Shown here one piece after another: positions 1-5,554 of a stretch of 5,554 nucleotides of DNA. The stretch's first letter is position 1. The number at the start of each line of letters is the position of its first letter. The notes below the pieces were generated by a model. The model had not been told where the DNA came from. It searched no databases and was given only the letters and a program-made list of their open reading frames with translations. This DNA is from an uncultured Ignavibacteriales bacterium. Its GTDB lineage: Bacteria > Bacteroidota > Ignavibacteria > Ignavibacteriales > Ignavibacteriaceae. The translations under genes and the position numbers were made by a program. The stretch lies in contig CAIWTC010000594.1 of the NCBI GenBank assembly GCA_903915485.1, forward strand, positions 1 to 5,554, written 5' to 3'.

Positions 1-1187
1 TTCAAACCCTTCCAATTCATCACAGGTACAAGCGCGGGATACATATATTTTGTGTACATAAGCGTATCAGCAAAATGCTTCCAGTTATATATAATTGTTT
101 TAGCACTGAAGAACACGCTGCCTTTTATTCCCCGCTTGGAGCGCACCAAATCAATCTGATTCTCAAGTTCATTCTCGCTGAGAGAGTATTTTGGATTTAA
201 ATAACTGCTTGCAAAATGACCCGCGTAAATGTGTCTGTCAGTTTTTATGCTGCTCCACCAGGTGATAATTTTTTTGAAGTCAGCTTTTTTATGACCAATC
301 TCCCAATAGATTTGGGGCAGCACATAGTCCACGCTTTTTGAATTTATCCAGGCAACAGGGTCGCAGTATATGTTGTAATAAGATTCAAACGCACTCGTTC
401 CGGCATACGAATTTTTAACAATACCGAACGGTGCTATACCAAATTTAATTGCGGGGTTCTTCGATTTAATTAACTTCCCGACAGATGCAATCAGCGAGTT
501 AACATTATCTCTGCGCCAGTACTCCACATTCGCAAAACCGCGAGGGTTCGCCTTGAATGCCGCAGTATCTTCATTAGTTATTCTAGGCCCGTAAGGATAG
601 AAGTAATCATCGAAATGTATTCCGTCAACATCATAACGGGAAATAATGTCATCAATAACGGAAAGAATATACTCACGCACCTCGGGAATTCCGGGATTGA
701 GCATTTTCAAATCCTTGAATCGCAATATCCATTCGGGGTGTGTTTTGGAAATGTGTTTATCCGAGACTTCATACTCATCAACAGTCTTCACGCTGCGGAA
801 AGGATTCAGCCATGCGTGAATTTCCATGCCGTATTTATGTGCCTCTTCAATTGCTATGCTGAGCGGGTCGAATAAAGTATCGGGCGCATGTCCCTGTTTC
901 CCGGTAAGCCAATATGACCACGGTTCAATTTCGGACTTATACAAGGCATCGCATTCCGTGCGGACTTGAAAAAACACCGTATTGATTCCTGCGGACTTTA
1001 GTCTTTCAAAAATCATTCTCAACTCAGCTACTTTTGCTGAACAACTGCTACTTCTATCCGCAGGGTAATCGATATTAGCAACCGTTGCTATCCATGCGCC
1101 CCGCAACTCTCTTTTAGGATATTTTACCTGTGCGTTTATTGTGCAGCAAAAAATAATTACCGCACAAAAAAGCAGGACTAACCTCAT
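1..1187 (-). CDS. Secreted GHL10/DUF187 family glycoside hydrolase-like protein (C-terminus beyond left edge)
   Basis: Minus-strand frame open from an ATG at 1187 to the window edge, giving 395 codons without a stop. Residues 1-19 form a signal peptide (hydrophobic core, cleavage after Ile-Asn-Ala, Gln20 at +1), so the protein is exported. From about residue 27 it reads as the GHL10 TIM-barrel family (PF02638, YngK-like): RGAWIATVANIDYP at 29-42, FFQVRTECDALY at 72-83, EIHAWLNPFR at 122-131, LNPGIPEVREY at 163-173, DGIHFDDYFYP at 188-198 with an acidic pair D193/D194, GIAPFGI at 250-256, and PQIYWEIG at 291-298. Family members act on glycans; C. difficile Cwp19, with this fold, is a peptidoglycan lytic transglycosylase. 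The substrate here cannot be told. The core domain looks complete; only a C-terminal tail or extra domain is missing. It starts 5 nt after the upstream gene, with a weak GGGA inside that gene's end (1196-1199), suggesting translational coupling. C14/C15 do not make a good lipobox. Confidence 0.92.
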   Translation of the reverse strand, partial: MRLVLLFCAVIIFCCTINAQVKYPKRELRGAWIATVANIDYPADRSSSCSAKVAELRMIFERLKSAGINTVFFQVRTECDALYKSEIEPWSYWLTGKQGHAPDTLFDPLSIAIEEAHKYGMEIHAWLNPFRSVKTVDEYEVSDKHISKTHPEWILRFKDLKMLNPGIPEVREYILSVIDDIISRYDVDGIHFDDYFYPYGPRITNEDTAAFKANPRGFANVEYWRRDNVNSLIASVGKLIKSKNPAIKFGIAPFGIVKNSYAGTSAFESYYNIYCDPVAWINSKSVDYVLPQIYWEIGHKKADFKKIITWWSSIKTDRHIYAGHFASSYLNPKYSLSENELENQIDLVRSKRGIKGSVFFSAKTIIYNWKHFADTLMYTKYMYPALVPVMNWKGL

Positions 1188-1192
1188 TAAGG

Positions 1193-2170
1193 CTATCCCA
1201 TCCGCTTTTTTAACTGCAGAAGGACATCATTTTTATGCTCTGAAATACTTGTCAAGAAACTCATTCCCGATGCGGTATTTTTTTCTATTACCTGAAGAAA
1301 ATTAGAAATGAACATGTAAGCATTGTTCACATCTTCTCTTGATTCGTCAATATATTTTTTAACTGAAGCATCTCCGGCATTCGAAAGCATAATTGCTGCC
1401 ACGAAAGGATTTTCCTTAACCGCAGTCTTTATTGCTTTATCAACCTTCTCTTTAGAAGACTTCTTCAGCAACTCAAGATAAGCCTTGCAGTGAAGCCAGA
1501 AAAAGTCATCTTCTTTTGGAAATTTTTTCAATAAATACTCTGCTTCTGAAATTTCATTATCAATCAATAGATTCAAAAACAATTCGTACCTAATTCCCTG
1601 ATGGTCTGATGTGTCGAGTGCAATCGCCTCAAATGCAGTTGCGATGCCGTCTTTGCCTCTGCCTAATTCAAAAAGCGCAATTGCCTGCCCAACCAAAGAA
1701 CGCATGAATGGTCTTGCTTTAGTAATTTCCCAAAACATTCCCCGTTCATTTTCAAAATGTGCGTGATGAATTGAATATCTTCCGACTTCAACACCCTTTT
1801 TGTAATACTTCAATGATTCCTTAGGGGTCTCAGCAATCTCTTCTGCCATTATGTTATAAGCATCGGGAGAATTTACGAAAAGCTTAATAGCATCCTTTGC
1901 CATCTGAACTTTTTCATCAGTATCTTCACAAGCAAAAGCATCATAAAGAAGTTCCTGCGCTTGTTCTTCAAGCGTTTTCGTGTGGTTTGCGACTAACTCG
2001 TCCCACTTTTCCTGATGTAGAAAAGCTTCATCTACAAACTTTTGAAGGGCTTTCTCGCTTTTGAAATTATGGTCAGCTAATAAATAATCTAATTGATAAA
2101 ATTGTTTTTCAAATGCGCGTGTGTCCGCTACATCATCGTCAAATATATTTGCGTGTTTATTCTCGCTCAT
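1193..2170 (-). CDS. Cytoplasmic helical-repeat (TPR / ST7-like) protein
   Basis: A 325-residue protein with no signal peptide or membrane segment, almost entirely helical and rich in Lys/Glu/Asp. The middle resembles a widespread bacterial family related to the ST7 domain (PF04184), a TPR-like solenoid: AQELLYDAF at 71-79, a SPDAYNIMAEEIAET segment at 101-115, KYYKKGVEVG at 121-130, RGMFWEITKARPFMR at 143-157, a helix pair with FELGRGKDGIATAFEAIAL at 167-185, then DHQGIRYELFLNLLID at 189-204, and ENPFVAAIML at 253-262. Such repeats usually mediate protein-protein contacts; no catalytic residues are visible and no partner is known. The family call is from recalled motif patterns, not a search. 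The ATG at 2170 is supported by AAGGA at 2178-2182, 7 nt upstream. It is the first gene of the leftward unit; the secreted hydrolase follows within 5 nt, an unexpected pairing of a cytosolic scaffold with an exported enzyme. Confidence 0.85.
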   Translation of the reverse strand: MSENKHANIFDDDVADTRAFEKQFYQLDYLLADHNFKSEKALQKFVDEAFLHQEKWDELVANHTKTLEEQAQELLYDAFACEDTDEKVQMAKDAIKLFVNSPDAYNIMAEEIAETPKESLKYYKKGVEVGRYSIHHAHFENERGMFWEITKARPFMRSLVGQAIALFELGRGKDGIATAFEAIALDTSDHQGIRYELFLNLLIDNEISEAEYLLKKFPKEDDFFWLHCKAYLELLKKSSKEKVDKAIKTAVKENPFVAAIMLSNAGDASVKKYIDESREDVNNAYMFISNFLQVIEKNTASGMSFLTSISEHKNDVLLQLKKRMG

Positions 2171-2177
2171 GGAATAT

Positions 2178-2182
2178 TCCTT
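2178..2182 (-). promoter_or_regulatory. Ribosome binding site of the helical-repeat gene
   Basis: On the minus strand AAGGA lies 7 nt before the ATG at 2170, an ideal spacing, and fixes that start. It overlaps a perfect 10-bp palindrome, GGAATATTCC (2171-2180), that fills the spacer. Confidence 0.7.
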
Positions 2183-2227
2183 TTTATGTAATTCTATGAT
2201 GTAAATTACACATTTCTTAGGAATTTG

Positions 2228-2265
2228 AATATCAGTTATTTATTTTTTCGCGCCCAAATATCAGT
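2228..2265. repeat. Pair of 9-bp direct repeats (AATATCAGT)
   Basis: AATATCAGT occurs at 2228-2236 and again at 2257-2265, 29 bp start to start, upstream of the leftward unit. The copies are exact over nine bases and differ on both flanks. This could be a tandem regulator site or chance in AT-rich DNA. Confidence 0.3.
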
Positions 2266-2436
2266 ATTCCGGCAGGAAATCTTCCTCTCATTTTCCCTAC
2301 CGTTAATTGCTCCCCGCTACCCGTTTCAAAGCCCATCTAATTTGGCTGATTAATACTTTATTCTTTAATTTCTCTAATAAGATATATTTAATTAAATTTA
2401 CTATAGTGAGATATTATTAATTTGAACAAACACTTC

Positions 2437-2440
2437 GGAG
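2437..2440 (+). promoter_or_regulatory. Ribosome binding site that decides the esterase start
   Basis: GGAG sits 8 nt before the ATG at 2449. The frame is also open from a TTG at 2422, but that TTG has no Shine-Dalgarno upstream (AT-only sequence) and would add nine polar residues before the signal peptide. The ATG is therefore preferred. Confidence 0.75.
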
Positions 2441-2448
2441 AGAAGATA

Positions 2449-3234
2449 ATGAGACTTTTTTTGAGATTATTTCTGCTTATATCAATTTCAGGAATACTAT
2501 TTATGTCTAATGCGCAAAAGTCACCTTTTTATAAATTTAAATTTCGTACGGAAAGCAAGGATACCTTATACTATCGTTTGCTTCCTCCTATGGTCCGTGC
2601 ATCAAAAGCTAAAGCACCAAAAATCAGATATCCCCTGGTCGTTTTTCTTCACGGCAGCGGCGAGCGTGGAAACGACAATGAGCAGCAGTTAAAAAACGGA
2701 GTGTCATTTTTTGCCGATACTATAACTCGCAAGAAATTCCCGACTTATGTGTTAGTCCCTCAATGTCCAGTTGATAAAAAATGGGCTGATGTTGATTTTC
2801 ACGCAGCCTCAAACAAAATGCCTGCTGACCCTTCATCCGCAATGGATGGGGTCATTCAATTGATTAATTCTATTATTGAACAAAATCTAATCGACACAAG
2901 CAGGATATATGTTACCGGCATTTCAATGGGAGGTTTCGGAACATTTGATTTAATTTCCAGATACCCAGATATTTTCGCAGCAGGCGCACCTGTTTGCGGC
3001 GGTGGATATGAAGACTTAGCAAAAGATTTAGTACAGGTTCCGCTTTGGATTTTCCATGGTGGAAAGGATGATATAGTAAGCCCCGCGCGTTCAAGAAGTA
3101 TGGTCGAGGCAATTAAAAAAGCCGGCGGCAACCCTAAGTACACTGAGTTTGAAGACGGCGGGCATATTATCTGGGACAAAGTTTATTCGGACAATAAATT
3201 CTATGAGTGGCTGTTTGCACAAAAGAGGAAATGA
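2449..3234 (+). CDS. Secreted alpha/beta-hydrolase esterase (dienelactone hydrolase / phospholipase-carboxylesterase type)
   Basis: A 261-residue exported serine hydrolase. Residues 1-22 are a signal peptide (MRLFLRLFLL start, Ser-Asn-Ala end, Gln23 at +1). The fold signatures follow in order: strand PLVVFLHGSGERG at 62-74 with the oxyanion-loop HGSGERG; a YVLVPQCP strand at 100-107; the nucleophile elbow GISMGG with Ser159; HGGKDD at 203-208 carrying the acid (most likely Asp207); and DGGH with His239. The triad is complete, so the protein should be active. The HG-x-GERG plus GISMGG combination is typical of small esterases annotated as phospholipase/carboxylesterase or dienelactone hydrolase-like, near CE1-type and thermophile esterases; the ester substrate (acylated sugar, lipid or other) cannot be deduced. 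It leads the rightward unit; the YkuD-like gene starts 36 nt later with no terminator between, so co-transcription is likely. The TTG at 2422 is a less likely alternative start. Confidence 0.88.
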   Translation: MRLFLRLFLLISISGILFMSNAQKSPFYKFKFRTESKDTLYYRLLPPMVRASKAKAPKIRYPLVVFLHGSGERGNDNEQQLKNGVSFFADTITRKKFPTYVLVPQCPVDKKWADVDFHAASNKMPADPSSAMDGVIQLINSIIEQNLIDTSRIYVTGISMGGFGTFDLISRYPDIFAAGAPVCGGGYEDLAKDLVQVPLWIFHGGKDDIVSPARSRSMVEAIKKAGGNPKYTEFEDGGHIIWDKVYSDNKFYEWLFAQKRK

Positions 3235-3257
3235 TTTTCTGTTAGAAATACTTAACT

Positions 3258-3263
3258 GGGAGA
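3258..3263 (+). promoter_or_regulatory. Ribosome binding site supporting a TTG start
   Basis: GGGAGA lies 7 nt before TTG at 3271 and 19 nt before the in-frame ATG at 3283. The spacing is right for the TTG and too long for the ATG, so the non-canonical codon is the probable start. Confidence 0.65.
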
Positions 3264-3270
3264 ATATAAA

Positions 3271-3906
3271 TTGGATTCCTTAATGATTAAGCGTATAGCT
3301 TTATTTGCAGTCAGTATGATTATTTTTCTTACCGGCTGTATGCTATATGGAATTATTATTAATCTTAGGGAAGATTCCTTAAGCGAAGCTATGGCTAAGC
3401 TGAACCTTAAGCAATTAAAGAGTCCTAACATTGTTATCAACCGCAAGAAATATACTTTGAGTTTGTATGAAGACACCCTGCTTGTAAAAAGCTACACGGC
3501 TGTTTTCGGCAGGAACCATCAGCCTAAAAAGGTTGCTGATGATAAGGCAACACCTTACGGTGATTATTACATTTGCGAAATTGATTCCAACAGTATCTAC
3601 TATAGATTTTTCAAAATTAATTACCCTAACCTCAAAGACTTGCAAAATGCACTGCACAACGGAGCAATATCCAAAACTGAATTTGAAGCGTCCCGCTATC
3701 AGGAGGACTTAAACGCAAGTCCGCGCCCGGACTCAAAACTCGGCGGTAATGTCGGCATCCACGGAATAGGCCGTTTGAACTTTTTATTTAAGAACCTGCC
3801 ATTCGTTTTTAACTGGACCGACGGGTCAATTGCTATCAGTAATGAAAGCATCAATGAACTTGCTCCTATTATTCAGAAAGGCACTAAAGTTACCATAAAT
3901 GATTAG
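3271..3906 (+). CDS. YkuD-fold L,D-transpeptidase-like protein with Cys-to-Ser at the catalytic position
   Basis: A 211-residue envelope protein. Positive residues K7/R8, a hydrophobic stretch and LTGC at 20-23 form a good lipobox, suggesting a lipoprotein; because hydrophobic residues continue to about 30, a plain membrane anchor is possible. The YkuD domain (PF03734) follows: substrate-strand IVINRKKYTLSLYED at 54-68, SYTAVFGRNHQPKKVADDKATPYGDYYICEI at 74-104, an insertion with NYPNLKDLQNAL at 117-128, LGGNVGIHG at 157-165 with His164, and NWTDGSIAISN at 181-191. In active members the position of Ser186 is the cysteine that forms the acyl-enzyme in peptidoglycan 3-3 cross-linking or protein attachment to peptidoglycan. 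Here the codon is TCA (3826-3828), two changes from either Cys codon, so a single base error does not explain it. It may be inactive, a serine enzyme, or a binding module. Translation probably starts at TTG 3271 (see RBS); ATG 3283 is the alternative. Confidence 0.88.
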   Translation: MDSLMIKRIALFAVSMIIFLTGCMLYGIIINLREDSLSEAMAKLNLKQLKSPNIVINRKKYTLSLYEDTLLVKSYTAVFGRNHQPKKVADDKATPYGDYYICEIDSNSIYYRFFKINYPNLKDLQNALHNGAISKTEFEASRYQEDLNASPRPDSKLGGNVGIHGIGRLNFLFKNLPFVFNWTDGSIAISNESINELAPIIQKGTKVTIND

Positions 3907-3998
3907 CACTAACATCATTAGAAATTCAGCTATCTAATTCTATGATTGATTTTACGATTCAGGATAATACTACTATCAATCGGCGTCGCGCTGGAACT
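3907..3998 (+). other. 92-nt spacer before the Omp85 gene, with inverted repeats and an alternative upstream ATG
   Basis: No terminator (no GC-rich stem with T-run) is seen, so the Omp85 gene may share the transcript. GATTGAT at 3944-3950 and ATCAATC at 3975-3981 form an exact 7-bp inverted repeat with a 24-nt loop; TAGAAATT (3919-3926) and AATTCTA (3936-3942) form an imperfect one. The Omp85 frame is open back to a TGA at 3900-3902, so ATG 3942 is also a possible start. Confidence 0.35.
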
Positions 3999-5554
3999 AT
4001 GCGTTCATTTAGACTGCTCTTTATTATTTTTGCGGCGGCATTGTCGTTCAATTTGAACGCACAAAACAAAGTTGAACTGTCAACAATTAGTTTTTCCGGG
4101 AACAATGCTTTCCCTGGTTCTTTACTTAAAGACCTTATTTCTTCCAAAGAAACCCCTGCATGGACATGGAAGTTTTTAAATTCATTTACTAGTCTTGGTA
4201 AAGCACCTGAGTACTTCGACAGCACAACAATCGAAAAAGATATCCGTTCGTTATCCGAGTTTTATGTTGCCAACGGTTTCTTCAGCGTTCAGATTTCTTC
4301 ATCTTATGATATTGATACTACAGATGAAAAAGCATTCTTAACTTATCACATCAAAGAGAACCTCCCCGCTAAAATAAGTCGCGTAAAATTATACGGTTTA
4401 ACTGTTAACGACCCTGAACTCAACGGTGAAATTTCTAAAATAATTGAGTTCGATACTTCAAAAAGATTTTCTCAAAGTCTGATTAAGTCCGCTATTGACA
4501 ACATCGTAAATGCACTTGAGAACAAAGGATACATGCTGGCCAAATATGACAGCACAATTGTAGTTCAGGACACAGTCGAAAACTCTTCAGCAATAAATAT
4601 TTTCTTTGCCAGCGGGAAAAAATATTTAATCAGTAAATTGAAAATTGAAAAGACCGGCCCCGGCGCCGAATCTGTCGAAAACGAATTGCTCGAAAACATT
4701 ATCGGCATCATAGACGGCGAGACTTATAACCTTGAGAAAATCCGCTTAAGTCAGGTTCGCCTTTTCCGCACAGGGCTTTTCAGTTCAGTAATTCTCACTC
4801 CTGTAACGAGCGATACACTCGATGTAACTGTCCCCCTTCTGCTGAACGGCAACATCGGATTGATGAACGAAATATCCCCTGAAATCATCATGAACAATCA
4901 GCATAACACTTTCAACATCGGTTTGGGTAGTGTTATAGCAAAGAAAAACTTTCTCGGCAATGCAAGAAAAATTTCTTTAATAGGTTCGTTCGGTATCAGT
5001 GACCTTATACATTATAAGTTTTCCAACATCCTGAAAACATTTAACATATCCGACACTACGGCTTTCGGATTCTTTGAAGGTACAGTGAAGTTTGAGCAGC
5101 CTTATGTTTTCAACAGACCTATCTTCGCAACGCTTGAAGGTTATATCAAATTCAACAAAGATAATGTTTCAAATAAAAGGAACATAGGAGGTAAACTCAG
5201 CTTTGAATTCGAACTTCCGCGGTATACATTCATAAATTTCTTAACAGCATACTACAATTTTGAAATTGCTGATGAAATTTTTCCGCATAAGGAATTGAAT
5301 GTTAAAATAAGCGAGTCTCTCTCTGTACTCGGAGCCGAATTTAAGACCTTCAAAGCAAACGATGCTATCTTCCCCACCAAAGGATACAACTTAACTTTTC
5401 TTCTTGAAGAAGCTAACTTAATTAATTTGGGTGTAAGTAAAATTATCGGCCGCGATTTTAGCGGTACTTTATTCTACAAAGTTCTTTTCTCTAATTCATT
5501 TTATATGCCCGTCTCAAGCAGGGAAAACACAAGCGTATTTGCAACCAAAGTAAA
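3999..5554 (+). CDS. Omp85-superfamily (BamA/TamA-like) outer-membrane protein, C-terminus beyond right edge
   Basis: Frame open from ATG 3999 to the edge, 518 complete codons. Residues 1-21 are a signal peptide (MRSFRLLFIIF start, Leu-Asn-Ala end, Gln22 at +1). Three POTRA-like units follow: about 24-119 (VELSTISFSGNNAFPGSLL, then YVANGFFSVQIS at 89-100), 124-205 (AKISRVKLYGLTV, then ALENKGYMLAKYD at 172-184) and 208-280 (KYLISKLKIEKTG, then VRLFRTGLFSSVIL at 253-266). From about 284 the sequence alternates as a beta-barrel of the Bac_surface_Ag type, including NTFNIGLGSVIAKKNFLGNARKISLIGSF at 303-331 and FEGTVKFEQPYVF at 359-371. Omp85 proteins insert outer-membrane proteins or move substrates across that membrane. 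Three POTRAs fit TamA-like or accessory paralogues better than the five-POTRA BamA. The diagnostic (V/I)RGF lid-lock motif and the C-terminal strand lie outside the window. Start choice is uncertain: only a weak TGGA precedes 3999, and ATG 3942 in frame would give a 19-residue N-extension. Confidence 0.92.
   Translation, partial: MRSFRLLFIIFAAALSFNLNAQNKVELSTISFSGNNAFPGSLLKDLISSKETPAWTWKFLNSFTSLGKAPEYFDSTTIEKDIRSLSEFYVANGFFSVQISSSYDIDTTDEKAFLTYHIKENLPAKISRVKLYGLTVNDPELNGEISKIIEFDTSKRFSQSLIKSAIDNIVNALENKGYMLAKYDSTIVVQDTVENSSAINIFFASGKKYLISKLKIEKTGPGAESVENELLENIIGIIDGETYNLEKIRLSQVRLFRTGLFSSVILTPVTSDTLDVTVPLLLNGNIGLMNEISPEIIMNNQHNTFNIGLGSVIAKKNFLGNARKISLIGSFGISDLIHYKFSNILKTFNISDTTAFGFFEGTVKFEQPYVFNRPIFATLEGYIKFNKDNVSNKRNIGGKLSFEFELPRYTFINFLTAYYNFEIADEIFPHKELNVKISESLSVLGAEFKTFKANDAIFPTKGYNLTFLLEEANLINLGVSKIIGRDFSGTLFYKVLFSNSFYMPVSSRENTSVFATKV

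Larger units (their letters stand above)
2171..2448. promoter_or_regulatory. Divergent intergenic region; presumed promoters for both transcription units
   Basis: About 278 bases with no convincing ORF between divergent starts at 2170 (minus) and 2449 (plus), so promoters for both units should lie here. I could not identify a clear promoter. Toward the plus-strand gene, TTTG at 2341-2344 followed 21 nt later by TAATTTCT (2366-2373) weakly resembles the Bacteroidetes TTTG/TAnnTTTG pattern, and TATATT at 2383-2388 resembles a sigma-70 -10 without a good -35. Other structure: a 9-bp direct repeat AATATCAGT (2228-2236 and 2257-2265), a small dyad AGGAA/TTCCT (2274-2286), and a 12-bp AT palindrome ATTTAATTAAAT (2386-2397). 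None is matched to a known regulator. No riboswitch-like or terminator-like structure was seen. Confidence 0.45.

Noticed and set aside
615..875. Plus-strand 86-codon open frame
   Set aside because: It lies wholly antisense to the well-supported GHL10 coding sequence, has no recognisable motif and no good ribosome binding site; it is a shadow frame.
1143..1148. Possible lipobox cysteines (C14/C15) in the GHL10 signal peptide
   Set aside because: The preceding residues (Ile-Ile-Phe) do not fit the L-[A/S/T]-[G/A]-C pattern, whereas Ile-Asn-Ala before Gln20 is a good signal peptidase I site.
2510..2692. Plus-strand 60-codon frame inside the esterase gene
   Set aside because: It is an out-of-frame overlap with the esterase N-terminal half and lacks its own translation signal.
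2856..3179. Minus-strand open frames of 107 and 66 codons
   Set aside because: Both are antisense to the esterase across its catalytic motifs, with composition expected of a reverse-strand shadow and no family resemblance.
3236..3248. Hairpin TTTCT-GTT-AGAAA just after the esterase stop
   Set aside because: A five-pair, AT-dominated stem without a following T-run is too weak to be a rho-independent terminator, and the next gene's RBS follows closely.
3252..3657. Minus-strand open frames of 74 and 80 codons
   Set aside because: They overlap the YkuD-like gene in antisense. The hydrophobic look of the first simply mirrors the coding strand's signal region.
3959..4225. Minus-strand 88-codon open frame
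   Set aside because: It is antisense to the Omp85 signal peptide and first POTRA, and no independent evidence supports it.

Overview
The window looks like chromosomal DNA from a member of the Bacteroidota/Ignavibacteriota (FCB) lineage. The reasons are the moderately AT-rich, Gram-negative envelope gene content, an Omp85 outer-membrane protein, and three predicted signal peptides that all end in Asn-Ala followed by Gln at the +1 position, which fits the 'Q-rule' known for Bacteroidetes signal peptidase I substrates. The exact taxon cannot be fixed from the sequence. No mobile element, CRISPR array, tRNA, rRNA or sign of recent transfer was seen.

Layout: two divergent transcription units leave a non-coding region at about 2171-2448. 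Leftward (minus strand), a cytoplasmic helical-repeat protein resembling bacterial ST7-like/TPR proteins (1193-2170) is followed after only 5 nt by a secreted glycoside-hydrolase-like protein of the GHL10/DUF187 type (1-1187). The latter runs off the left edge, so its C-terminus is missing. Rightward (plus strand) lie three genes: a secreted alpha/beta-hydrolase esterase (2449-3234), a membrane-anchored or lipoprotein YkuD-fold L,D-transpeptidase-like protein (3271-3906, probable TTG start), and an Omp85-superfamily protein with about three POTRA domains and the start of a beta-barrel (3999 to the right edge, C-terminus missing).

How they may work together: four of the five products are exported or in the envelope. 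GHL10-fold proteins include a clostridial peptidoglycan lytic transglycosylase (Cwp19), YkuD domains normally cross-link peptidoglycan, and Omp85 proteins insert or export outer-membrane proteins. An envelope theme is therefore reasonable, but a dedicated pathway is inference only.

The most notable observation is that the YkuD protein keeps its HG motif and the W-T-x-G context of the active site but has serine (TCA) where the catalytic cysteine belongs. I found no convincing evidence for a wholly new multi-gene system; the remaining findings are modest.
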